From the NCBI GenBank assembly GCA_946482585.1, contig CAMLSI010000229.1, forward strand, positions 1 to 8,241: 8,241 bases of DNA, written 5' to 3'. The notes under the pieces were generated by a model, which saw only the letters and a list, made by a program, of their open reading frames with translations, did no database searches and was not told where the DNA came from. Made by a program: the position numbers and the translations under genes. Of this stretch, positions 1 to 6,405 are shown piece after piece. This DNA comes from an uncultured Lysobacteraceae bacterium. GTDB lineage: Bacteria; Pseudomonadota; Gammaproteobacteria; Xanthomonadales; Rhodanobacteraceae. Position 1 is the first letter of the stretch. Every line of letters starts with the position of its first letter.

Positions 1-1
1 G

Positions 2-1405
2 ACGCCGCAGACCGGCCATCCGGGCTGCACCGCGCCGAACTACGACGCCGTGTCGACGCTGTTCTTCTTCGGCGACTTCGCCGGGCACTACCCGAGCGGC
101 CGCTATGTGGTGACGTACGAGGGCCAGGGCACCATCAGCTACCACTTCGCCGCGACGAAGAACGTCGCGCTGTCCTCACCGGGCCGCGACGTGCTCGACG
201 TGAATGCCGCGAACGGCGGCTGGATGATGCGCTTCAATGCGATCACGCCCGGCAATCATCCGCGCAGCATCCACGTGTGGATGCCCGGCTATGACGAACG
301 CACCGGTCCCTCGCAGCTGTTCCATCCGGACTTCCTGTCGCTGATCCGCCGCAACAAAGTGCTGCGCTTCATGGACTGGATGGGCACCAACAACTCGATG
401 CAGCAGACCTTCGCGGACCGTCCGCAGCTCGCCGACGCGCGCTGGACCGACGGCAACATGCCGCTCGAAGTCATGGTCGAACTCGCCAACCGCGTCGACG
501 CCAATCCGTGGTTCACGATGCCGCATCGCGCGGACGACGACTACATGACGCAGTTCGCGCTCGCCGTGAAACGGCTGCTGCGGCCCGATCTCGAGATCTA
601 CGTCGAGTACTCGAACGAAGTCTGGAACGGCCAGTTCCAGCAAGGCGCCTACGTCGAAGCTCAGGGCGATGCCGCTTACGGCAATCAGGGTTCGGGATTC
701 GACCGGCGCCTGAACTGGCATGGCCAGCGCACGGCGCAGATGTGCGACCTGTGGAAAGCCGCTTTCGGCACGCAGGCTTCGCGCGTCACCTGCGTGCTCG
801 GCGCGCAGGCCGCGAACGCCTACACGCAGACGCAGGCCGCCGATTGTCCGCTCTGGATCGCGGGCCGTCCGTGTCACGCGCACGGCATCACGACGGTGGC
901 GATAGCGCCGTATTTCGGCGGCTATCTCGGCGCGCCGGCGCACGAGGCGACGGTGCAGACCTGGAACGCGACGACCTTGTTCGCCGAGATCAACAGCGGC
1001 GGCCAGGTCACCGGCGGGCCGTCCGGCGGCAGCCTCGCCGAGGTGCAGTCGTGGATCACCTCGCATCGCGCGGCGGCGAACGCACGCTCGCTGCACCTCG
1101 CCACCTACGAGGGCGGCCAGCATCTCGCCGGCGTGCTCGGCGTCGAGAACAACGTCGCGATCGCGACGCTGTTCAACACCGTCAACCGCGATGCGCGCAT
1201 GGGCACCGCGTACACGCAGCATCTGAACTTCTGGAAAACCGCCGGCGGCGAACTGTTCCTGCATTTCACCGCGTCGAGCGGCTACGGCAAGTTCGGCAGC
1301 TGGGGCGCCGTCGAATACCTCGACCAGCAGGACACGCCGAAGCAGCAGGCGCTCACGAATTTCATCGGCGCGAATCCGTGCTGGTGGAGCGGTTGCGCGG
1401 AGTGA
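2..1405 (+). CDS. Putative secreted glycoside hydrolase-like (TIM-barrel, clan GH-A type) protein, C-terminal part
   Basis: The reading frame is open to the left window edge, so this is the C-terminal part of a longer protein; the GTG at position 50 is internal rather than a likely start. Counting from that GTG (451 residues), the protein contains the motif YVEYSNEVWN with Glu at about residue 190, and ATYEGGQH with Glu at about residue 354. The Asn-Glu pair late in one strand and a second Glu about 160 residues later is the usual arrangement of acid/base and nucleophile in clan GH-A glycosidases. Similar sequences are often labelled only 'cellulose-binding protein'. Cysteines at about 232, 248, 266, 275, 444 and 449 could form disulfides, which would fit an exported enzyme; the signal peptide would lie outside the window. 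The substrate cannot be deduced. The stop is TGA at 1403-1405, followed by two hairpins. The coding region is certain, the GH-like fold likely, and enzymatic activity an inference. Confidence 0.7.
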   Translation, partial: TPQTGHPGCTAPNYDAVSTLFFFGDFAGHYPSGRYVVTYEGQGTISYHFAATKNVALSSPGRDVLDVNAANGGWMMRFNAITPGNHPRSIHVWMPGYDERTGPSQLFHPDFLSLIRRNKVLRFMDWMGTNNSMQQTFADRPQLADARWTDGNMPLEVMVELANRVDANPWFTMPHRADDDYMTQFALAVKRLLRPDLEIYVEYSNEVWNGQFQQGAYVEAQGDAAYGNQGSGFDRRLNWHGQRTAQMCDLWKAAFGTQASRVTCVLGAQAANAYTQTQAADCPLWIAGRPCHAHGITTVAIAPYFGGYLGAPAHEATVQTWNATTLFAEINSGGQVTGGPSGGSLAEVQSWITSHRAAANARSLHLATYEGGQHLAGVLGVENNVAIATLFNTVNRDARMGTAYTQHLNFWKTAGGELFLHFTASSGYGKFGSWGAVEYLDQQDTPKQQALTNFIGANPCWWSGCAE

Positions 1406-1436
1406 ACGGCCAGAAGCGCGCTCAGGTCGACGGGTT

Positions 1437-1471
1437 GCAGCAAATGCTGCCCCGCGCGTAACGTGCGCGGG
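1437..1471 (+). terminator. Two back-to-back hairpins after the glycosidase-like gene
   Basis: GCAGC (1437-1441) and GCTGC (1446-1450) form a perfect 5-bp stem with loop AAAT. Directly abutting it, CCCGCGC (1451-1457) and GCGCGGG (1465-1471) form a perfect 7-bp stem with a 7-nt loop. They begin 31 bp after the glycosidase-like stop codon and end 22 bp before the next start, so transcript termination or 3' end protection is plausible. No T-tract follows, so a classical intrinsic terminator is not proven. Confidence 0.45.
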
Positions 1472-1493
1472 AACTTCCGGCGTACCCGACACC

Positions 1494-1943
1494 ATGCACC
1501 GCTTGCTGCGACGCATTGCGAGACACCGCTTCTGTCACAACGACGCAACGCGTCGCCGCCGTCTGCTGTTCGCGTGGTCGCTGCGCAGGACACTGCCGGT
1601 CGACCGGACTCGCCTGGCACGCGACGGCAGCTACGACACGCCGGATTTCGTGATACGCCGGCGCTACCTGCCGATAGCGTTCACGTGCAAGGACTGCGGT
1701 GCGCCCGGCATCTGGAGCGCGCGCCGGCAGAAGTGGTGGTACGAGGTTGCCGGCGGCAGCGTGTGGAGCACGGCGAAGCGCTGCCGGCCCTGCCGTCGCC
1801 TCGAACGCGAACGCCTCGCCAACGCGCGGCGCGAGCAGACTGAAGGTCGGATACGCAACGCCAGGTTGGCGCAGCCGCGCAACCGATGGAGTCATGTGGA
1901 CCCCAAAGCAACGCGCTCGTCCCGGCCTGCACGCAAGCCGTGA
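1494..1943 (+). CDS. Probable zinc-ribbon domain protein (zf-trcl type)
   Basis: This 149-residue basic protein carries CKDC (Cys65, Cys68) and CRPC (Cys97, Cys100), giving a CX2C-X28-CX2C zinc ribbon. The conserved surroundings are those of the 'probable zinc-ribbon domain' family: SYDTPDFV before the first knuckle, QKWWYEVAGG between the knuckles, and CRPCRRLERER after the second. The molecular role of the family is not established; a nucleic-acid or protein-binding function is only a guess. ATG 1494 is the only in-frame ATG upstream of the domain, but there is no clear ribosome binding site (the nearest GGGAA is about 20 bp away). The first 40 or so residues are Arg-rich and look longer than I recall for the family, so a non-ATG start further in is possible. 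The gene stands alone between a hairpin pair and the ECF42 promoter region. Confidence 0.75.
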   Translation: MHRLLRRIARHRFCHNDATRRRRLLFAWSLRRTLPVDRTRLARDGSYDTPDFVIRRRYLPIAFTCKDCGAPGIWSARRQKWWYEVAGGSVWSTAKRCRPCRRLERERLANARREQTEGRIRNARLAQPRNRWSHVDPKATRSSRPARKP

Positions 1944-2176
1944 CCTCGACCGGTGCGCCGCGGTCAGAGAGGACTGAGCCGGTGCGGCGGCCGGAACGGA
2001 AGATCTGCAGGGCGGCGCGACTCCCGGCGCGCAACTTCTGCAACACGATCATCCGCCCTTACCGTACCGGCCCAGTCTTCTCTGCCGGGCACAAGGCACA
2101 TAGACGACGAAACGTCGCAAATCCCCTCATGCTTTCTTGCGCTGCCGGAACCCGGGCGCCGGCGTCGCGGCGCGCG
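1944..2176. other. Non-coding stretch upstream of the ECF42 promoter
   Basis: I find no convincing gene here. Reading frames cross it on both strands, but none matches a family or has a plausible start. Just after the zinc-ribbon stop, GACCG (1948-1952) and CGGTC (1961-1965) could form a weak 5-bp stem, a possible terminator remnant. The rest (about 1970-2170) is less biased toward GC than the flanking genes, which fits intergenic DNA. A small RNA cannot be excluded, but nothing specific supports one. Confidence 0.5.
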
Positions 2177-2220
2177 AAAAAAATTTCCGGCCGTGTCGAG
2201 AATCGGCGCCGTGCGCCGAC
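2177..2220 (+). promoter_or_regulatory. Predicted ECF42-type promoter of the DGPF-sigma operon
   Basis: A -35 element TGTCGA lies at 2194-2199 and a -10 element CGAC at 2217-2220, separated by exactly 17 bp. An A7T3 tract (2177-2186) lies just upstream of the -35, as is common in ECF promoters. From memory, published work on the ECF42 group in Streptomyces describes a TGTCGA -35 and a CGA-type -10 upstream of DGPF genes; both are present here, directly before a DGPF gene joined to an ECF42 sigma gene. Transcription would start around 2227-2230. The bare TGTCGA hexamer also occurs inside genes (for example 51-56 and 2545-2550); the copies I checked at 2545, about 5725 and about 7836 lack the matching -10. 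The inference is positive autoregulation by the downstream sigma factor. Confidence 0.75.
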
Positions 2221-2229
2221 TCATTGCAC

Positions 2230-2251
2230 GGAAGCCCGCTGCGGGCCTTCC
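2230..2251 (+). promoter_or_regulatory. Hairpin in the predicted 5' UTR of the DGPF gene
   Basis: GGAAGCCCG (2230-2238) pairs with CGGGCCTTCC (2242-2251) with one bulged C and a 3-nt loop. It lies between the predicted transcription start and the Shine-Dalgarno GGAG at 2259-2262, so it would form the very 5' end of the operon mRNA. It could stabilise the transcript; no function is shown. Confidence 0.35.
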
Positions 2252-2271
2252 CCGAACCGGAGATGCCGTCG

Positions 2272-2676
2272 ATGAAATATCTGCTGCTGATGAACTTCCC
2301 GCTGTCGAGCTGGCGCGTCGACCGCATCGAGACCTGGCCGCCGCAGGACATTGCGCGGCACATGGACTACCTCGCGCGCCTGCGTGCCGATCTCGAACAG
2401 GCCGGCGAACTCGTCGAGGTCAACGGACTCACCGGCCCGGAGGACGCGGTCGAGGTGCGAGCGCGCGACGACGGCTCGCCGGCGGTCACTGACGGACCGT
2501 TCGCCGAATCCAAGGAGTTCATGGCCGGCTACCTGATCGTGGATGTCGACGAGGCGTCGCGCGCACACGAAATTGCCGCGCGCTGGTCGCACGGCCCGGG
2601 CCCGGGCGGCACGCCGCTGAACCTGCCCGTGCAGGTACGCCGGATCATGAGCCACGGCCCCTGCCAGGACGCATGA
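2272..2676 (+). CDS. DGPF-domain (YCII-related) protein, ECF42 partner
   Basis: This 134-residue protein begins MKYLLLMNF and carries the diagnostic TDGPFAESKEFMAGY block (DGPF at residues 74-77), which defines the YCII-related/DGPF family. The family has a ferredoxin-like alpha+beta fold; its biochemical role is unknown. I chose ATG 2272 because GGAG (2259-2262) is 9 nt upstream; the in-frame ATG at 2263 sits directly against that site and cannot use it. The TGA overlaps the ATG of the sigma gene (ATGA at 2673-2676), indicating translational coupling and a shared operon. In many bacteria DGPF genes sit beside ECF42 sigma genes and are their main transcriptional targets, so the protein is probably part of that regulon. 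Whether it also modulates the sigma factor is not known. Length is normal and there is no signal peptide, so it should be cytoplasmic. Confidence 0.9.
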   Translation: MKYLLLMNFPLSSWRVDRIETWPPQDIARHMDYLARLRADLEQAGELVEVNGLTGPEDAVEVRARDDGSPAVTDGPFAESKEFMAGYLIVDVDEASRAHEIAARWSHGPGPGGTPLNLPVQVRRIMSHGPCQDA

Positions 2677-3923
2677 GTCGGCTCGACACGCAGGGCGAAC
2701 GCCTGCTGCGCGATCTCGTGCCGCAGGTGCTCGCGATCGTCACGCGCCGCTGCGGCGATTTCGCAGCCGCGGAGGATGCGGTGCAGGACGCACTGCTCGC
2801 CGCGGCGCGGCAATGGCCGCAGCAGGGCGTGCCGGATCATCCGCGCGCCTGGCTGATCCATGTCGCACTGCGCCGCATCGCCGACCAGCTGCGCAGCGAA
2901 CTCGCACGTCGCGAACGCGAAACCACGCTCGCGACCGATGCGGCCGACGATGCCTTCGTCGTCGCGGCCACCGAGTACACCGACGAGGGCGATCACGACG
3001 ACACACTGACCTTGCTCTATCTGTGCTGCCATCCGGCGCTCACCCCGCCCAGTGCGATCGCCTTGACGTTGCGCGCGGTCGGCGGCCTGGCCACGGCCGA
3101 GATCGCGCAAGCATTCCTGGTACCGGAAGCGACGATGGCGCAGCGCATCAGCCGCGCGAAGCGCACGATCCGGCAGTCGGGCATCGCCTTCCAGCTGCCG
3201 ACCGCGCACGAACGCGAGCAGCGGCTCGCGTCGGTGCTGCACGTGCTCTATCTGATGTTCAACGAAGGCTATGCGAGCGGCGGTCCCGCACTGCAGCGCA
3301 ACGATCTCGCCGCCGAGGCGATACGCCTGCTGCGGCTGATCCGCCAGCGCCTGCCCGATCACGCGGAAACCGCGGGCCTGCTCGCACTGATGCGCCTGAC
3401 CGACGCGCGCCGCGCGGCGCGCTGCGGCGCCGCGGGCGAGCTGATTGCGTTGCAGGCGCAGGACCGCGGCCTCTGGGATCGCGACGCGATCGCCGAAGGC
3501 GTTGCGCTGATCTCGCGCACGCTCGCGCGCGGCGAGGTCGGCCCGTATCAGCTGCAGGCCGCGATCGCCGCGGTGCATGACGAAGCCGCACGCGCCGAAG
3601 ACACAGACTGGCCGCAGATCCTCGCGCTGTACGGCCTGCTCGCGCGCATGAGCGACAACCCGATGGTCGCGCTCAATCGCGCGATCGCGACGGCGATGGT
3701 GCGCGGCCCCGAGGCCGCGCTGATCGACCTGCAGGCACTGGACGCGGACCCGCGCATCGCGCGGCACCATCGGCTCGCCGCGGTGCGCGCGCACCTGCTC
3801 GAGATGGCCGGACGCGCCGACGAAGCCGTCGCGCACTATCGCGATGCGGCGGGACGCACCACGAGCACGGCCGAGCGCGACTATCTGATCCGCAGGGCGG
3901 CGGCGCTGCCCTCTGCCCCGTAG
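2673..3923 (+). CDS. ECF42-group RNA polymerase sigma factor with C-terminal TPR-like extension (COG4941/DUF6596)
   Basis: This 416-residue protein is about twice the length of an ordinary ECF sigma factor. Region 2 spans roughly residues 10-80, with the AAEDAVQDA and HPRAWLIHVALRRIAD blocks. Region 4 spans roughly 110-170, with DDTLTLLYLCCHPAL followed by the helix-turn-helix stretch LATAEIAQAFLVPEATMAQRISRAK. From about 175 to the end runs the helical extension typical of COG4941, with the conserved YLMFNEGY (193-200) and NPMVALNRAIA (329-339) and a TPR-like tail. In ECF42 factors this extension is required for activity and appears to stand in for a separate anti-sigma factor; none is present nearby. 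The start ATG overlaps the DGPF stop (ATGA). The gene should be expressed from the promoter at 2194-2220, which it probably recognises itself. The inducing signal is unknown. All expected family blocks are present, with no sign of damage. Confidence 0.93.
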   Translation: MSRLDTQGERLLRDLVPQVLAIVTRRCGDFAAAEDAVQDALLAAARQWPQQGVPDHPRAWLIHVALRRIADQLRSELARRERETTLATDAADDAFVVAATEYTDEGDHDDTLTLLYLCCHPALTPPSAIALTLRAVGGLATAEIAQAFLVPEATMAQRISRAKRTIRQSGIAFQLPTAHEREQRLASVLHVLYLMFNEGYASGGPALQRNDLAAEAIRLLRLIRQRLPDHAETAGLLALMRLTDARRAARCGAAGELIALQAQDRGLWDRDAIAEGVALISRTLARGEVGPYQLQAAIAAVHDEAARAEDTDWPQILALYGLLARMSDNPMVALNRAIATAMVRGPEAALIDLQALDADPRIARHHRLAAVRAHLLEMAGRADEAVAHYRDAAGRTTSTAERDYLIRRAAALPSAP

Positions 3924-3982
3924 CCGTCGGACGGAACTGGCCACGCGCGCGACGCGGGGCCGGAAATGTCCGATGCGACCCG

Positions 3983-4020
3983 GCCCGCGAACGCGTGCGG
4001 GCGAGCCGCGCGCGGCTCGC
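3983..4020 (+). repeat. Inverted repeats before the GNAT gene, including a perfect 20-bp palindrome
   Basis: Positions 4001-4020 read GCGAGCCGCG followed directly by its reverse complement CGCGGCTCGC, a perfect 20-bp palindrome. Overlapping it by two bases is a 6-bp inverted repeat, GCCCGC (3983-3988) and GCGGGC (3997-4002). The region lies between the sigma stop (3923) and the GNAT start (4071). It could act as the sigma operon terminator or as an operator for the GNAT gene; with no T-tract, neither is proven. Confidence 0.45.
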
Positions 4021-4070
4021 GACGCCGCGCCACAATCGGAAATCCGACCCAGCCATCGACGAGGTACTCC

Positions 4071-4604
4071 ATGACCCCTGCGATACACCTGCGCCGCCTC
4101 GACGGCGACGATGCCCTGCGCGCCGTCGATGCCTTGAGCGATCTGCTGCTCGACTGCGTGGCCGGCGGCGCCTCGGTCGGTTTCCTCGCACCGCTGAGCC
4201 GCGAGCGGGCCCGCGAGTTCTGGAACGGCATCGCAGCGGCCGTGGCACGGGGCGACCGCCTGCTGATCGTCGCCGAAGACGAAACCGGCATCGTCGGCAG
4301 CGCGCAACTCGTCGTCGCGCAGCCGGACAATCAGCCGCACCGCGCCGACGTATCGAAGATGCTGGTGCACCGTCGTGCGCGCCGCCGCGGCATCGCGCGG
4401 CAACTGCTGGCCGCGATCGACACGGCCGCGCGCGACTGCGGCAGGCACGTGCTGGTGCTGGACACCGTCACCGGCAGCGCCGCCGATCATCTCTACAGCG
4501 ACTGCGGCTGGCAGCGCGTCGGCGAAATCCCGCAGTACGCGCTGATGCCCGACGGCGCGTACTGCGCGACCACCTATTTCTACAAGCATCTCGGCGCGCG
4601 CTGA
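4071..4604 (+). CDS. GNAT-family N-acetyltransferase
   Basis: This 177-residue protein is normal size for a GNAT enzyme, which transfers an acetyl group from acetyl-CoA to an amine. Motif A is visible at about residues 97-120: KMLVHRRARRRGIARQLLAAI, where R104-x-x-G107-x-A109 matches the acetyl-CoA pyrophosphate loop. A beta strand (VLVLDT, about 127-132) and the C-terminal LYSDCGWQRVGEIPQYAL follow, as in small-molecule or antibiotic-type acetyltransferases. ATG 4071 is preceded by GAGG at 4061-4064 with suitable spacing; the frame stays open further upstream, but that part looks non-coding and overlaps the palindrome. The gene is 147 bp after the sigma gene, so it is likely a separate unit, although read-through is possible. 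It converges with the SDR gene 17 bp away. The substrate is unknown. Confidence 0.88.
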   Translation: MTPAIHLRRLDGDDALRAVDALSDLLLDCVAGGASVGFLAPLSRERAREFWNGIAAAVARGDRLLIVAEDETGIVGSAQLVVAQPDNQPHRADVSKMLVHRRARRRGIARQLLAAIDTAARDCGRHVLVLDTVTGSAADHLYSDCGWQRVGEIPQYALMPDGAYCATTYFYKHLGAR

Positions 4605-4612
4605 CGCGCGCC
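4593..4612. terminator. Hairpin shared by the convergent GNAT and SDR genes
   Basis: GGCGCGCG (4593-4600) and CGCGCGCC (4605-4612) form a perfect 8-bp GC stem around the 4-nt loop CTGA. The loop contains the TGA stop codon of the GNAT gene. It sits at the junction of two convergent genes whose stops are only 17 bp apart, so it could end transcription from both sides. No T-tract is present on either strand. Confidence 0.5.
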
Positions 4613-4621
4613 GGCCGTCAC

Positions 4622-5380
4622 TCAGAGGAACATGCCGCCCGACGCTTCGATGCGTTGCGCGTTGATCCAGCCCGCCCCCGGCGACAGCAGCGCCGCGATC
4701 GCGCCGCCGATGTCGTCGGGCAGGCCGACGCGGCCGAGCGCGGTCTGCGCCGCGATGAACCGGTTGAGTTCGGGATTGTCGCGTACCGTGCCGCCGCCGA
4801 AGTCGGTCTCGATCGCGCCGGGCGCGATCGTGTTGGCCGCGATGCCGCGCGAGCCGAGTTCCTTCGCGAGATAGCGCGTCAGCACTTCGATCGCTCCCTT
4901 CATCGCCGCATAGGCGGCGAAGCCCGGCAGCGCGAACCGCGCGAGGCCGCTGGACACGTTGAGGATGCGGCCGCCGTCGGCGATCAGCGGCAGCAAGGTC
5001 TGCGTCAGGAAGAACACACCCTTGAAGTGCACGTTCACGAGTTCGTCGAACTGCGCCTCGGTCGTGTCGGCGAAAGTCTGGTGCACGCCGACGCCGGCAT
5101 TGTTGACGAGGAAATCGAAGCCGTCGCGCTGCCAGACGCGCAGCAGCTCGGCGCGCAGCGTCGCGGCGAACGCGGCGAAACTGCCGCTGTCGCCCACGTC
5201 CAGCGGCAGCGCGACCGCACGTGCGCCGGCGGCCTCGATCTCGGCGACGGCGGCGTCGGCCTCGTCGCGACGGTTGCGGTAGGTCAGCACCACGTCGATG
5301 CCGGCCGCGGCGAGGTGGCGCGCGGCGTTGCGGCCGAGGCCGCGGCTGCCGCCGGTGATGAGCGCGATCTTGCGGGTCAT
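4622..5380 (-). CDS. SDR-family NAD(P)-dependent oxidoreductase (classical type)
   Basis: This 252-residue protein is a standard classical short-chain dehydrogenase/reductase, which reduces carbonyls or oxidises alcohols with NAD(P). Visible motifs are TGGSRGLG for the Rossmann cofactor loop (residues 9-16), LDV (60-62), NNAG (93-96), and the catalytic tetrad Asn116-Ser144-Tyr157-Lys161 (YAAMK), then PGAIETDF (187-194). The C-terminus EASGGMFL is of the usual type. The Arg in the glycine-rich loop and Arg35/Arg37-38 after the second strand hint at NADPH preference, which is an inference. The start ATG (5378-5380) has AGGAG on the minus strand at 5388-5392, 7 nt away. The frame runs on far upstream through the LysR gene, but that part is a shadow. 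The gene is divergent from the LysR gene and probably its target; the substrate cannot be read from the sequence. Confidence 0.93.
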   Translation of the reverse strand: MTRKIALITGGSRGLGRNAARHLAAAGIDVVLTYRNRRDEADAAVAEIEAAGARAVALPLDVGDSGSFAAFAATLRAELLRVWQRDGFDFLVNNAGVGVHQTFADTTEAQFDELVNVHFKGVFFLTQTLLPLIADGGRILNVSSGLARFALPGFAAYAAMKGAIEVLTRYLAKELGSRGIAANTIAPGAIETDFGGGTVRDNPELNRFIAAQTALGRVGLPDDIGGAIAALLSPGAGWINAQRIEASGGMFL

Positions 5381-5420
5381 GGGAATTCTCCTGGCTGAGG
5401 CGCCGGTCGGCGCCGTGGCG

Positions 5421-5442
5421 ACAGTCTCATTGAGACGACTGT
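5421..5442. promoter_or_regulatory. Nested inverted repeat in the SDR/LysR spacer
   Basis: An outer pair ACAGTC (5421-5426) and GACTGT (5437-5442) surrounds and overlaps an inner pair GTCTC (5424-5428) and GAGAC (5432-5436) separated by ATT. All arms are perfect. It is 41 bp upstream of the SDR start and about 60 bp upstream of the LysR start, a good place for a second LysR-type or other regulator site affecting the SDR gene. It does not contain a centred T-N11-A, so the identity of the binder is open. Confidence 0.45.
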
Positions 5443-5472
5443 GGCGATAAATCCGGATTGGCCAGTTAGACT

Positions 5473-5489
5473 GTTCGGAATATCCGAAC
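5473..5489. promoter_or_regulatory. Predicted LysR-type operator (T-N11-A palindrome)
   Basis: GTTCGGA (5473-5479) and TCCGAAC (5483-5489) are perfect inverted arms around ATA. The site contains T5475-N11-A5487, the LysR-type box. It ends 11 bp before the LysR start codon, so binding there would block or tune the regulator's own transcription. A weak -35 (TTGGCC, 5458-5463) and -10 (TATCCG, 5481-5486) with 17-bp spacing overlap it, which would fit autorepression; that promoter assignment is tentative. Confidence 0.65.
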
Positions 5490-5500
5490 GATGAGCCGCC

Positions 5501-6403
5501 ATGGATCTGCTCGAAGCGACCCGGACCTTCCTGCGCGTGGCCGAGCTCGCCAGCTTCACCCAGGCCGCCGATCGCCTCGGACTGCCCAAGGCCAGCGTCT
5601 CCGGCGCGGTGCGGCAGCTCGAGGCCCACCTCGGCACGCGGCTGCTGCACCGGACCACGCGCCGCGTGCAACTGACCCAGGACGGCCGGGCCTACTACGA
5701 GCGCGCGCAGGATCTGCTCGCCGATGTCGACGAACTCGAGAGCATGTTCCAGCTCGGCGAGGCCGCCTTCACCGGCCGCCTGCGCGTCGACATGCCGATC
5801 GGCGTCGCGCGGCATTTCGTCATGCCGCGGCTGCCGGAATTCCTCGCCGCGCATCCGGGCCTCGGCGTCGAACTCGGCAGCACCGATCGCCGCGTCGATC
5901 TCGTGCGCGAAGGATTCGACTGCGTCGTCCGCGTCGGCACACTCGCCGATTCGAGCCTGGTCGCGCGGCCGCTGGGTCATCTGCGCGTACTCACGCTCGC
6001 GAGTCCGTCCTATCTCGCCGCATACGGCACGCCGCGCACGCCCGCCGATCTCGCCGGACACCGGCTCGTCGGCTACGCGACCGTGCTCGGCGCGAAACCC
6101 GAGGAGTTCGAGTACACCGACGGCGACGGCAGGCTGCAGACCGTTCCGCTGCCCTGCACCGTCGTCGTCAACAACTCCGAGGCCTACGCCGCGGCGTGCC
6201 TCGCGGGCCTGGGATTGATCCAGGCGCCCGACGGCGGCCTGCGCGCAGCCCTCGCGCGCGGCGACCTCGTCGAAGTGCTGGCCGATTTCCGCGCCGCGCC
6301 GATGCCGGTATCGCTGATCTATGCCAACCGCCGTCACCTGCCCAAGCGCGTGCAGGCGTTCATGCGCTGGCTCGAGGACGTGCTGAAGCCGTATCTGGTG
6401 TAG
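5501..6403 (+). CDS. LysR-family transcriptional regulator (CrgA-like)
   Basis: This 300-residue protein has the full LysR architecture. The N-terminal winged helix-turn-helix spans about residues 1-60 (MDLLEATRTFLRVAELASFT, QAADRLGLPKASVSGAVRQLE, GTRLLHRTTRRVQLTQDG). A linker helix follows (about 61-86, YYERAQDLLADVDELES), then the periplasmic-binding-like effector domain from about 88 to the end (GRLRVDMPIGVARHFVMPRLPEFLAAHP). The effector part resembles the CrgA-like subgroup, whose members commonly diverge from oxidoreductase genes. ATG 5501 starts exactly at the conserved LysR N-terminus; the upstream ribosome site is weak. The gene shares a 120-bp spacer with the divergent SDR gene, and perfect inverted repeats lie in it, so it probably regulates itself and the SDR gene. 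The inducer is unknown. The protein looks complete. Confidence 0.93.
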   Translation: MDLLEATRTFLRVAELASFTQAADRLGLPKASVSGAVRQLEAHLGTRLLHRTTRRVQLTQDGRAYYERAQDLLADVDELESMFQLGEAAFTGRLRVDMPIGVARHFVMPRLPEFLAAHPGLGVELGSTDRRVDLVREGFDCVVRVGTLADSSLVARPLGHLRVLTLASPSYLAAYGTPRTPADLAGHRLVGYATVLGAKPEEFEYTDGDGRLQTVPLPCTVVVNNSEAYAAACLAGLGLIQAPDGGLRAALARGDLVEVLADFRAAPMPVSLIYANRRHLPKRVQAFMRWLEDVLKPYLV

Positions 6404-6405
6404 AG

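Noticed and set aside
176..1516. A 446-codon minus-strand frame opposite the glycosidase-like gene
   Set aside because: Shadow composition, no motifs, and fully covered by a better-supported plus-strand frame.
1988..2193. A 9-bp inverted repeat (1988-1996 and 2185-2193) flanking the gene-free stretch, as possible mobile-element ends
   Set aside because: It is short, GC-rich and likely by chance, with no transposase or target duplication.
3967..3992. TGTCCG followed by CGAAC as a second ECF42 promoter before the GNAT gene
   Set aside because: The -35 deviates from TGTCGA and the spacing is only about 15 bp.
3966..4070. N-terminal extension of the GNAT frame from the ATG at 3966
   Set aside because: The added part overlaps the palindrome, is Arg/Ala-rich and lies before the GAGG ribosome site; GNAT homology starts after 4071.
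2529..4589. A 686-codon open frame on the minus strand across the sigma and GNAT genes
   Set aside because: It is antisense to two well-supported genes and is rich in Arg, Ala, Gly and His in the way of GC-rich shadow frames. It matches no family.
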